From contig CM072897.1 in NCBI GenBank assembly GCA_037013685.1, positions 19,604,143-19,668,142 on the forward strand: DNA of 64,000 nt. Reading direction: 5' to 3'. The notes under the pieces were generated by a model that worked only from the letters and a program-made list of their open reading frames with translations, ran no database searches and had not been told where the DNA came from. Positions 42,501 through 50,800 of this stretch are shown here, in pieces. The first letter of the stretch is position 1. The number at the start of each line of letters is the position of its first letter. The DNA comes from Acridotheres tristis. Taxonomy: Eukaryota; Chordata; Aves; Passeriformes; Sturnidae. The position numbers and the translations under genes were made by a program.

Positions 42501-44634
42501 CAACCCATTTCTCTCCACTAGCTCTGCAACTCACAGGTCGAGCACACAAGTCAAACAGGGCAGTGTAAGAGGGGGCAAATCCGCTCAGACCAGCAATAAT
42601 AAATTAGTTCACTAAGAACATGCAGGTGAGTCCACCAGCTGGGTCTGGAAAATTCAGGAGCAGGAACACTCACAACTCCTCACAGGCAGTAACTTTTCCA
42701 CTTGTCTTATGCAAAGACCAGGAATGCCAGAATCTGTTCAATACAAACAGAATGGGCCATGACTTCTGCAGTCTTAATCACTAAACACAGACTCACTATT
42801 TGAAAGAATAAAAGGCTGAAGTTCCCAACTGTTTGCATGTCTACCCGCCAATTGTCTCCCTCCCTACATCAGGATCAATAACTGGGAGCAAAGAAACAAC
42901 CCTGTTTAACCATGAGATCTTCTTTAACTGCAGGGTAATCAGTTAATCCGGGAAGACTCCTTTATTCAGCTTTACATGGGCAATGCTATCATTAAAGTTA
43001 TAAACTTTAATTTGACTCAAGGAATGCCATTTACTAATTTAGCACGCAAATATTTTTACAGTTGTTTGCATCAAGCTCCATATAAACTACAGGGGATTTA
43101 TAGCACATAAAGCAACATTTTTTAAAGCTGCTGTTACAGCCACTGCAGAACACAGGACAGTTGGAGAAAAAACATTCACTGAGGCATCTCGTTTTTAAAG
43201 ATATTTACCAACACACACTACCGGTGAAATAACTGCTTTCTGGATCCCTCAGTATTTAATCTGGGCACTGGATCCCTCAACATTTAATATCCACAGATTT
43301 CTTACGCTATTCCCGTTGGCATACTGGAAAAGGGTAGCACTTCGTAGTGACTGTGAGTTATGGTAAGTAAACGGGAACTGAAGAAAACCTATCACCTGAA
43401 GAAAAGTGAACTGCATCAGAAAGGTGATGGTGAGCTGAAGCCAAACCCTGCCACGAACATTTACAAAGGGACACTAAATTGCTTCAGTGGCTTGATTTTT
43501 TTCCTCAAAAACTTAGAAGTCAAGAGATAAGACTTAGATACTTTGATCTAAAGAAGGTAAATGCTATTTCAAACTCTATTTCAGTTTTAAAGAGACACAC
43601 TTAAAAACTAAGGGTAAAAAAAGTTAAGGTTGTGAAGGGATTTCTCGTACCACTCCTGGTCTGTGCTGGAAATAAACACAAGGTTCAACCTCTGTGTTTG
43701 GGGAGCGGGGAGGGGGGGGCGGGAAAGGGAGAAGGCAACAAAACCAGAGCGCTGCCTCTCCTGGAATTCCAGGGCTTGCCATGGATTCCGCGGGTTACCG
43801 AAGGAGCTGGAGGAGCTACACCCCGCCAAACACCACGAGGACAGAGGGGAATAAAGAAAAAAACACAGATTACGGTCCCTAGCTCACAACCACACAAAGA
43901 AAGAGGAGCCCTTTCAGTGCCAAAGGCCTCGTTCCCGACGCTTCCACGGCAGGAAGCGAGAGCCTGTTCGGGCCCGAGGGGCCTCCCGGGAGAACGGGGT
44001 GACGAGGAGCCTTTCCACCCCCAGGGTGTACCGAGAGGAGTCGTCCCCCCCGCCCCTCCAGCGTCGGAGGACACTGAGTTGAGCCCCCTCCAGCCCCAGG
44101 GGGTACTGAGGAGCCCCCTCTAGCCCCGGGAGTATCGACAAGTGTGTGTGAGGCCTTGGCCCGCGGACGGGCCGGGTCCGGTGCCGCTCAGGAGGCCGCT
44201 GGCCCGTCCGGCCACCCCCCGCGCCCCTTTCCGCGTGTGTCCCCCTCAGTCCCAGTGCCGAGGGGCCGCACCTGGATGACCTCGTTGACCTCGCGGATGC
44301 ACTCCACCATGTGCTGCAGGATCTGCTCGGCCGTCAGCACCTCGTAGCGATAATCCTCCTCCTGCTCGGGGCCTCCGCCGGGCCCCGGCCCACCGCCCAG
44401 GCCGCCGCCGCCGCCACCGCCGCCGGGGCCCAGCCCGCCCGTCTCGCTGCCCAACAGCCCGTCGCGCTCCCCGCCGACGCGCAGCCCGGGCTCCACCAGC
44501 TCCACTTCGCCCAGGTCCAGATTATCGTCGGGCTCGTCTTCCTCCTCGTCCTCCTCGTCCTCCTCCGCGCCGCTGTCCTCGCTGCACTCCTCGTCCTCGT
44601 CGAACTCGTAGTTGTACCCCTCGTCCGAGTCCAT
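496..44634 (-). CDS. ARIH1: E3 ubiquitin-protein ligase ARIH1 (Ariadne-1 homolog), exons 1-11, 3' part off window
   Basis: RBR-class ubiquitin ligase. In the known family it takes ubiquitin from UBE2L3-type E2s onto a RING2 cysteine and works with neddylated cullin-RING ligases in the cytosol. Eleven exons join in frame: 363+68+145+93+56+67+107+43+72+131+58 = 1203 nt, 401 codons. The order is an acidic and Gly-rich N-terminus (1-100), a UBA-like region (about 101-150), and RING1 with C182, C185, C199, H201, C204, C207, C227 and C232. Next come the IBR with C272, C277, C293, C295, C300, C303, H308 and C313, then RING2 with C340, C343 and catalytic C353 in GGCNHM. All expected zinc ligands are present. 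The C-terminal Ariadne domain (about 150 residues in human) and the 3' UTR lie left of position 1. The start at 44,634 gives the [12 protein letters not shown]-terminus of vertebrate ARIH1. Identity is near certain from almost complete agreement with the human protein as I know it. Confidence 0.97.
652..782 (-). CDS. ARIH1: ARIH1 exon 10 (RING2 with catalytic Cys)
   Basis: 131 nt coding residues 339-381 plus two bases of Trp382, from [18 protein letters not shown] to [10 protein letters not shown]. It holds the RING2 ligands C340, C343, C358, C363, C368, C371 and H378. C353 matches the human ubiquitin-accepting Cys357. Donor is GTGAGT. Confidence 0.96.
783..7275 (-). other. ARIH1 intron 9
   Basis: 6.5-kb intron between exons 9 and 10. 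Its only recognised content is one CR1 fragment at about 2,795-3,112. The rest is unique-looking sequence without a supportable exon on either strand; the open frames are short and lack domain features. Confidence 0.7.
2795..3112 (+). mobile_element. CR1 LINE 3' fragment
   Basis: Typical avian CR1 end: an AATGGCTTCCCACTGCCAGA block, then GAGGCCCTGGCACAGG, then GTTGGACAGGGC. The tail TTCCAACCCAAACC precedes ATGATTCTATGAT. It is 5'-truncated and carries no intact reverse transcriptase. It sits in ARIH1 intron 9, opposite to transcription. Confidence 0.85.
7276..7347 (-). CDS. ARIH1: ARIH1 exon 9
   Basis: 72 nt, 24 codons, residues 315-338 ([18 protein letters not shown], then IAANTK). This is the IBR-RING2 linker helix. 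Phase 0 at both ends; TGTCAG acceptor and GTGAGA donor. Confidence 0.95.
7660..7970 (+). mobile_element. CR1 LINE 3' fragment
   Basis: Shares the GGAATGGCTTCCCACTRC and TGCCCAGAGCAGCTGTGGCT blocks with the copy at 2,795, and ends in GGTCCCTTCCAGCCTAAATC. It is more diverged, 5'-truncated, non-coding, and lies in ARIH1 intron 8. Confidence 0.8.
8225..8272 (+). mobile_element. Possible short CR1 tail
   Basis: GGGGGTCCCTTCCAGCTCAG followed by ATCTATGATTTTATG resembles the terminal 50 bp of a CR1. It is too short for a firm call. Confidence 0.4.
8374..8416 (-). CDS. ARIH1: ARIH1 exon 8
   Basis: 43 nt completing Cys300 and coding residues 301-314 ([14 protein letters not shown]). It closes the IBR with C303, H308 and C313. 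Donor is GTGAGC. Confidence 0.95.
8562..8812 (+). mobile_element. CR1 LINE 3' fragment
   Basis: Begins GGGGGAATGGCTTCCCACTG and continues CCTGGAAGTGTTCAAGGCCA, GGATAGTGGAAGGTG and TTTAAGGTCCCTCCC. It is related to the copies at 2,795 and 7,660 but lacks part of the middle, and lies in ARIH1 intron 7. Confidence 0.8.
8882..8988 (-). CDS. ARIH1: ARIH1 exon 7
   Basis: 107 nt coding residues 265-299 plus two bases of Cys300. It carries the IBR ligands C272, C277, C293 and C295, and reads [15 protein letters not shown] through CKCGRQF. Donor is GTAAGG. Confidence 0.95.
9679..9745 (-). CDS. ARIH1: ARIH1 exon 6
   Basis: 67 nt completing Met242 and coding residues 243-264 ([20 protein letters not shown], then VE). 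This is the helical linker between RING1 and IBR. CACAG acceptor, GTGAGT donor. Confidence 0.95.
9746..12680 (-). other. ARIH1 intron 5
   Basis: 2.9 kb of AT-rich intron with an A-run near 10,897-10,908 and a short AT alternation near 11,331-11,341. No gene or recognised mobile element. The 196-codon plus-strand frame at 12,240-12,830 runs antisense across exon 5 and has no family features. Confidence 0.65.
12681..12736 (-). CDS. ARIH1: ARIH1 exon 5
   Basis: 56 nt coding residues 224-241 ([18 protein letters not shown]) plus two bases of Met242. It supplies the last two RING1 ligands, C227 and C232. Donor is GTAAGT. Confidence 0.94.
13080..13172 (-). CDS. ARIH1: ARIH1 exon 4
   Basis: 93 nt, 31 codons, residues 193-223 ([16 protein letters not shown] then [15 protein letters not shown]). 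It carries the RING1 ligands C199, H201, C204 and C207. Phase 0 at both ends; TTGCAG acceptor and GTAAAA donor. Confidence 0.95.
15880..15947 (+). mobile_element. CR1 LINE tail, different subfamily
   Basis: GGTTGTCCGGTGCAGGGCCA, then GACCTGATGATCCTTGTGGG, then TTCCATGATTCTG match the end of the CR1 type with a GATGATCCTTGTGGGTCCC tail, distinct from the other copies here. It lies in ARIH1 intron 3. Confidence 0.65.
17107..17251 (-). CDS. ARIH1: ARIH1 exon 3
   Basis: 145 nt completing Arg144 and coding residues 145-192, from [10 protein letters not shown] to CYLNYPNS. It contains the first two RING1 zinc ligands, C182 and C185. Residue 181 is Ser where I recall Pro in human ARIH1. Donor is GTGAGT; ends in phase 0. 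Confidence 0.95.
17252..22926 (-). other. ARIH1 intron 2
   Basis: 5.7 kb of AT-rich, unique-looking intron. A 10-bp inverted repeat lies at 18,279-18,319. I recognise no mobile element, RNA gene or exon. Confidence 0.65.
22927..22994 (-). CDS. ARIH1: ARIH1 exon 2
   Basis: 68 nt coding residues 122-143 plus two bases of Arg144: [15 protein letters not shown] then DKEKLMER, the heart of the UBA-like region. A pyrimidine-rich acceptor ends in CCAG and the donor is GTAAGC. It follows a 21-kb first intron. Confidence 0.95.
26611..26639. repeat. Poly-T tract
   Basis: Nearly uninterrupted T run in ARIH1 intron 1, broken by one G. No retroelement body was recognised beside it. Confidence 0.85.
41765..41795. 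repeat. A-rich low-complexity tract
   Basis: A runs interrupted by single or double T in ARIH1 intron 1; no attached element recognised. Confidence 0.85.
43700..43729 (+). other. G-quadruplex-type G-run
   Basis: Four or more runs of at least three G separated by 1-3 bases, starting GGGGAGCGGGGAGGGG and ending CGGGAAAGGG. It lies on the template strand of ARIH1, about 540 bp into intron 1. Confidence 0.75.
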
Positions 44635-44955
44635 GGCGAGGCGCTGAGGGAGCGGCGGCGGCTCCCGCGGCCTCCCCGCGCCCGGCCCCGCCGCCGCCGC
44701 CGTTGGCCCCGGCCCGGCCCGGCCCCGCCGCGCCTCCCCAGCCGCCAACAAAGGGCCGCGGCCGCCGCGCTCCGTCACCGCGCGCCCCGCGCGTCACCGC
44801 CACCCGCCCGCGCCTGCGCGCCCGCCGCCATCTCACCCCGCCCGCCGCCGCCATCTTGGGTGCGCGACACGCCCCCACCCAGCCCCCACCCGCCTCTTGC
44901 CGGCGCCGCCATGTTGAGTGTGGCGCGGCGCCAGGGTGGGTGCGGCAGGGCGCCA
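44140..44955 (-). promoter_or_regulatory. ARIH1: ARIH1 CpG-island promoter
   Basis: Very GC- and CpG-rich block over exon 1 and the sequence upstream of the 44,634 start. There is no TATA box at a plausible place. Three YY1-like sites, GCCGCCATCTC at 44,824, GCCGCCATCTTGG at 44,847 and GCCGCCATGTTG at 44,905, read as (A/C)ATGGCGGC on the transcribed strand. This is the usual make-up of a TATA-less housekeeping promoter. The transcription start cannot be fixed from sequence alone. A CR1 element sets the outer edge at about 44,958. Confidence 0.75.
44272..44634 (-). CDS. ARIH1: ARIH1 exon 1 coding part
   Basis: Codes residues 1-121, from [11 protein letters not shown] to [11 protein letters not shown], and ends in phase 0 before a GT donor at 44,271-44,270. 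It holds the acidic Asp/Glu tract (roughly residues 10-45), a poly-Gly/Pro stretch (about 75-95) and the start of the UBA-like region. The frame stays open upstream to another ATG at 44,778, but that 48-residue extension is Ala/Gly/Pro/Arg-rich and does not match known ARIH1 starts, so I place the start at 44,634. Confidence 0.95.
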
Positions 44956-44957
44956 CC

Positions 44958-45315
44958 GTGGAATCACTGTACCACCGGGATGGAAAAGACCTCTGAGACC
45001 CAACACCATCCTGTTAACCAGAGCATTGCACTGAGCTCCGCGTACAGTCTTTCCTTGGACACCTCCTCGCATAGGGTCTCCACCATCTCCCCATCCAATG
45101 CCTGATAATGCTTTTCATGAAGAAATTCCTCCTGATGTCCAACCTGAGCCTCCTCTGGCACAGCTTGAGGACGTCTCTTCTTGTCCTGTCTCTTGTATCC
45201 TGGAAGCAGAACCCGACCTCCCCTGCTGTCCCCTCCTATCAGAGAGTTGTGCAGAGCCAGAAGGTCCCTCCTGAGCCTCCTTTTCTCCAGGCTCCCTTCA
45301 GTTGCTCCTGGTGCT
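44958..45315 (-). mobile_element. CR1 LINE 3' fragment abutting the ARIH1 promoter
   Basis: Read on the minus strand: GCCTGGAGAAAAGGAGGCTC, GGACATCAGGAGGAATTTCT and AGAGGTCTTTTCCATCCC, ending near GTGATTCCACGG. This is the usual CR1 3' region. Its 3' end stops about 50 bp from the outermost YY1-like site of the ARIH1 promoter. Confidence 0.75.
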
Positions 45316-45319
45316 ACAC

Positions 45320-45640
45320 AATATTAAGCGGTTGGAATGGACCTTAAAGTCGTCCCATTACACCCCCTGCCATGGACAGGGACACCTTCCACTAGCCCAG
45401 GTTGCTTCAAGCCCTGTCCAGCCTGGCCTTGGACACTTCCAGGGATCCAGGGGCAGCCACAGCTTCTCTGGAAAACCTGTGCCAGGGCCTCACCACCCTC
45501 ACAGGGAGGAAATTCTTCCCAATATTTAACTTAAATTTTCCCTTCTTTGGTTTGTACCCATTACTCTGTCCTATCCTTACAGTTCCTGATGAAGCTGGGG
45601 TGGTGAGGGAGCAGAAGGTTTGAGGGGATTACCGGTTTCT
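45320..45640 (-). mobile_element. Second CR1 fragment, directly adjoining
   Basis: On the minus strand it reads GGAAGAATTTCCTCCCTGTG, GGTGAGGCCCTGGCACAGG and CAAGGCCAGGCTGGACAGGG, then a tail ending near TTAAGGTCCATTCCAACC. It belongs to the same subfamily as the copy at 2,795. It lies end to end with the previous CR1 in the same orientation. Confidence 0.8.
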
Positions 45641-47454
45641 CCTTCTGCCCCCCTGGAGATAGGACATGAAGTGGAGCCCTCCTGAAGTGTGTTGTGGGCC
45701 AAGTGTGGAGAAGACTCCCAGTGCCACCATTAAATCGAGTGGTATGGGGTCTGTGGTAAGTGACTTCTGAGGACAATGTGATGCAAATGTGAGGGGAATG
45801 TGAGGGAAAGGTATAGGAAAATAGGTTGCACTGCCTCAAAATCAGAATAAAATTGCACTGAGACCCTCCGGGAAGAAATTCCTAATCGTTCCATGGGATA
45901 AACATTAGCCCACCGTCCCTGGGGGGACTCTAGGTGGCATCTCCATGCTCCAATGTTGCCTTCTGGTACATGAAGATGGTACTGCCTGGTGCCAGGGTTG
46001 ATTCCCTTTATTCTCTGTTAATTTGGCATTTTGAGAGGGGAAGAACACACAAGTGGTTTCATCTCCAGACCAAGGATAGACTTTTTTTACCTCCTGGAGT
46101 TGACAAGTGTCCATGGTAGTTCAGGAATGACGTTCCCAAGTGGTCTCATCCCTGCCAGAGCTTCTCACCCGAACACTGAGCTGCCAGCAAAGGGCAGGAT
46201 GAACACTGAGGTTCTGCAGGGGCTGAGCACCCTTTGTCTCAGCTTTCCCTGCCTCCAGCATCAGCTGTGCTCAGCCTGATATGGAGAAGGCTCGCTGGGC
46301 TTATTGTCTGCAGCCCTTCGGGGAGCTCACAGAACTCCAGCTGGCTTGGAAACAAGGCTCCAGGGCCACCTTCTCCCACTGGTGCTCACCTTCCACTTCC
46401 TCATGTCCTGGGGAATAATTTCTTCCTGGGGTGAAGTGGGGCCATTCGGATGTGGTGATGTTATTCACCCACTCTGCCCAGATGAAGATGAGACTCATCA
46501 GGGCAGTATGTCATGTAGGTGTGACAAATTTCATCAGCTCTTTGGGACAGGAGTCATCCAGTGCAGCAGGATCCTGCTTCCTGCTTCTGTCTCATACAAA
46601 TCCCTTGTGAAACAGGAAGAAAATTAGAAGCCACATCCAAAAGGGTGTTTATTTCCTGCTGGAACACAGCATAATGATGTCTGCAGCAACAGGGGTTTAC
46701 ACATGCAGGTGCCCTCAGGGATCCAGGGAGATTAAGTGTCCAATGGCCTGGTAGATGTCTTTAGAACCCTCACTGGGTACCTGGCTGCATCTTCAGACAC
46801 ACAGGCAGCTCTCTGAGCTCTGCTCTGCATGGGGCAGGAGCACACAGGGGGTGTGGACTCAGCATGCATATTGCTTTATGCCACGCTACCCAGTTCTCTA
46901 ATTACCCAACTTAGGTGGAATTGTAAAGGCCAGAGCTTTAATCACCCTGCCCTACATAAATGTAAGTAGTCCTGACTTGGTTCAGCTCCAGATGCACCAT
47001 CTGGACATCTGCCAGGCTGGTCTCACCTCACACGTCATATGTGGGCTCAGGTGGTTGCTCCAGGTCCTCACCCCTAAGGGGGACTGTGTGTCACCCCTGG
47101 GACTCTGAGCTAGTCCTGCCCAGCTGGTGACATGCCCAGCTCCTGGCAACAATGACAAGGCACAAGCCATTTTGGAGCCACTCATCTGCCCACAGGACCC
47201 CAAGAAAGGCACTGACCAAACAGTGGGGTATGTCTTTATTGGATTTTGGCAGCTTTAGACACAAAAACCCTTGGCTGAAGTGACCTCCTCCTCAGGGACA
47301 GACCCAGGAGCATGTCTGGGAAGCAGCTGCTCCTGGGAGCAGGTATTGGCCATTTCCAGGTGCTCTGAGAACCTCCCCACAGCCATGTCCTGGCCTTGGC
47401 CAAGGCTGCAGAGTTCAGACCGGAGCCTTGCACAGAGCCCAGCGAGAGGAGGTT

Positions 47455-47850
47455 CTGGAGCCAGGCTACGAGAGCTGAGGATGTTCACCTGGAGAAGAAA
47501 AGGCTCCAGGGAGATTTCAGAGCCCCTGCCAGTGCCTGAAGGGGCGCCAGGAGAGCAGGGGAGGGGCTTGGGAGAAGGGATAGAGGGACAGGACACAAGG
47601 AATGGCTTCCCACTGCCAGAGGGCAGGGTTAGATGGGATACTGGGGAGAAACTATTCCCTGTGAGGGTGGTGAGGCCCTGGCACAGGTTGCATAGAGCAG
47701 CTGGGCAGTGTCCAATGTTGGACAGGGCTTGGAGCACCCTGGACTAGTGGACGGTGTCTCTGTCCATGGCAGGGGGTGGAACAAGATGATCTTTAGAGGT
47801 AGGGACCTACTTTCCTACCCAAACCATGCTATGATTCTACGATGGTTTAT
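47455..47850 (+). mobile_element. CR1 LINE 3' fragment, longest copy
   Basis: Starts further 5' than the other copies, with TTCACCTGGAGAAGAAAAGG then CTCCAGGGAGATTTCAGAG. It continues through GGAATGGCTTCCCACTGCCA and GTGAGGCCCTGGCACAGG, and ends CTATGATTCTACGATGG. The open frames across it on both strands are by-products of the repeat. Confidence 0.85.
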
Positions 47851-50800
47851 GATCCCAGTGATGGGATCTTCCCAATGACATCCCACAGATAAAGGAAACC
47901 AGTTCACCTTCTACAGTCCCAGACTTATCTTTCCCAACTGCAAGACAGGGATCAGCACTTTGCAGGCGGTTACTCCAGCAACAGTTACACTAATACATCT
48001 CAAAAATACTCTTTGGAATGAAATTTTAGCCATAACTTTTGCAAAAGGCCTTTCTTTATTTTGAAGTTTCCAACCAATGGTCACGAAGGAAGCCCTGGTC
48101 ACCCACCAGCTTCTTGTAGGTGGTTGGCAAAAGGTACCTGAGAAAAGCAGGGCTGCTGCCTTTAGCTCATTTGGAGGGGATCTGTGCTGTCTCTGGGGAT
48201 TTTAGGACTCCAGCTACTGAGGAAAGCCAAAAACTGCTCTTCTGCCCACTCTGAAAAATGATTTAGATCTCCATAGACACCTGGTGCTTTTTCACTTTAT
48301 TCCTGCAAGAGCCTAATTACCCAAGTGATTCTGGTAATTGTTAACACTGAAGCTGACAAGAATAAAATATTGCCTTGCAATCACCTTGCTCCCCAAAGTT
48401 AAGCACATGCTTACAGGATTTATGGGAGCACCGCCTCTGGGCACAGGGAGTTTGTCATGGCTCATCCACAGGCTCTGATTGATTCCAGCTCAGCCCCACA
48501 GCCGTGACTGGGAGCAGCCAGGGACAGCAGCCACATGTACTCAGCCTCCGCAAGAACTTGCAGCATTTCCTCGTGACAAGCCCTGATTCGTGATACCAAA
48601 ATGCTGTGAAAGTGCTGGTGCCCCACACCACAGACAGCCTGCAGATTTGGGATGAACCTCCCATCCCACCCAGACTCTTTCCTGCTCCCACATTCCTTGA
48701 GGCAGGCAGGATCTCTGGAAAAAGCCTTTCTTCTCCATCACCAGAGACACACAGAGCTCCCACGCTGGGAGAAAGGAAATCCAGAAGATTTCTCAATGCC
48801 TAGGGTTTGATTTTGGGTGTCTGCACACTCCTTAACAATCTCAACCATAAGCATAGGCTGAGCAGCCCCTCGGATCACCACTCCAAAGCTGTGCGAGCTG
48901 GAGACAACCCAGAAGAAAAAAGGCTCTGTGATAACATCAACAGTGGAAACACCACCAGGCTGAGCTCGGGTCAGGACCACAAATCCTCCACACTGATTAA
49001 CATCTCCCTTCAAGCTTTTTGCTTTAAACTCCACTCTCATAACTGTTTAAATACTTCTCCTTGCTGCTGCCTGCTCACTCCAAGTCTCCCAGGCCTCACT
49101 TCCCTCACACATGCTCTCCCAGCTGAAGAGGACCCTTCTGTCTGATGGGATTTCTCCCATCTTTGTGGAGAAATTCATTCAGCACGTGCACCTGCTAAAC
49201 CATTCAGTGGCAGCATTGATAAGTGGTGGTCTAGCTGGGAAGGTAGGGATATGGAAATGAGTTATCCTGTGCTTTGAACAGCACTGGAATGTGTGCTTGT
49301 GGCTCCAAAAGAATCCTACCATACACAGCCTGCTTTGGCCCCCCCCAAAAGCATCAAGGTTCCTCATGGGCTGAGTTATTAGAGCTGGTGAAAATACCCT
49401 GGATGTGGACTTAGCATCTCATGTTTAGGATCTTCTTTGTGCACATGCTAAAGCGCTACCAAATATCTCTGGGGACTCCTGCTGAGTGTTTAAATGTGAA
49501 CACACCTCTGCTTGATGACGAGCAACATCATCCCTGAAATGCAAAGATGTGCAACAGGAGGGTCCACACCTGAAAAGACCTGGCACATGCTGACCACACT
49601 CCCTCCAGATCACTACCAGAAGTAAGGACACTCCAACCCTGCAACCCTTGTGCTTGCAGTCCAAATCCCATCATTATTTTACCAAGGATCACAGTGAAAG
49701 TAAACAAGCAAATGGAGACAGTAGTTTTGCCCAGAAAGGCTCTGAGATGCCAAAATTCAAGTTAGAGGTCTTTTAGGTATTTCCAGGAGATGATCTGTGT
49801 TTTCCAAAGCCTTCTTCCAGCCACACCACCAGCAGCTCCCTTGAGCTGGAAGTTGCTTCATTCAGGAGCAATCTTCCTAGGCAGTGTTGGCTCGAAGAGC
49901 AAAGCAAATAGAAAACTCATTCTCTGTGAAGGTGCTCGTGAGTGGCTTTCTCCATTCCCACTTCACTGGCTCAGATGCTTCACATCAGAGGAAGAACCTG
50001 TGTGCAAAGCACCCTGCTGATTAAATGCAGAAGCAGCCGACATTATAGGGAGCTAGACAGCATAATAAATGGATTTATATATTTTAAAAATGCTGTGGTG
50101 CAACTGCACTGACAGCCCAAAGGCCACCTTCATGCCCCAAAGGCAAACAAACCAGAAAGACTCAAATGTGACATCAGCCAGGGTTTATAACAATTTCTAT
50201 CAGAATAATTAATTTGGATTGCTACCAAATTCATAATTGGTAGCAAGCAGGTAATCCAGCAATGTCCTGGTGCAGCAGCTTTTTGCAGTCCCCCAGCAAG
50301 TCCCAGCTTTTGCATCAGAGAGATGACAAGAGGGGTTTGTAGGTACTCCCACCATGAGTCTCACCTGAGCCAGTACAGCCCTGCCTCGGGTTCACTCCCT
50401 GCGTGTTCTTTGCTGAACTTCCTTGGAAAAGGTCTCCCAGGTGGTTATATCACCCTGCAGATACACTCCAAGCCCACGAGCTGGTCTATTGACAGGCTAC
50501 AAAAGAGCATCAGCAGCTTTCTGTCCCACCACAGGACACAGCGTTAACCAGGTTCTTTCAGCCAAGCTCCAGGGTTAAACACACGCTTAAGCAATTGTCT
50601 TATGTAAAGAAACATTTGAAAATGACTCTGTTAGTCTGGATTAGTGCTGGCCAGCTACAAATGAACTTCAATGAGTCATCCCCCAGAGACATCAGGTCCC
50701 CTAAAATAGCATCAGCAACTGAATCTGTAGAAAGGCTGGAATACTTGGACTGAAAGCTCTGATCACAATGCTTTACATAAGCTGGCAAACATGCCACCAT

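Larger units (their letters stand above)
22995..44271 (-). other. ARIH1 intron 1
   Basis: 21.3-kb first intron. I recognise no CR1 or other retroelement in it. It has a poly-T tract at about 26,611-26,639, A-rich runs at about 30,483-30,495 and 41,765-41,795, two CpG-enriched patches (about 26,165-26,525 and 41,980-42,185), a 28-bp local duplication near 43,240-43,289 and a G-quadruplex-type run at 43,700-43,729. The open frames scattered through it are short and featureless. The last few hundred bases toward exon 1 are GC-rich and merge with the promoter CpG island. Confidence 0.65.

Noticed and set aside
22995..44271. A homologue of the primate microRNA miR-630 in ARIH1
   Set aside because: I saw no sequence matching the mature miRNA on either strand, and it is thought to be restricted to primates.
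44311..45105. 264-codon plus-strand open frame over the ARIH1 promoter
   Set aside because: It is the antisense shadow of ARIH1 exon 1 extended through CpG-rich DNA into a CR1; composition is driven by GC-rich triplets and there is no domain.
47255..47747. Overlapping 158-160-codon frames on both strands
   Set aside because: Most of the length is a CR1 3' fragment that lacks reverse transcriptase motifs.
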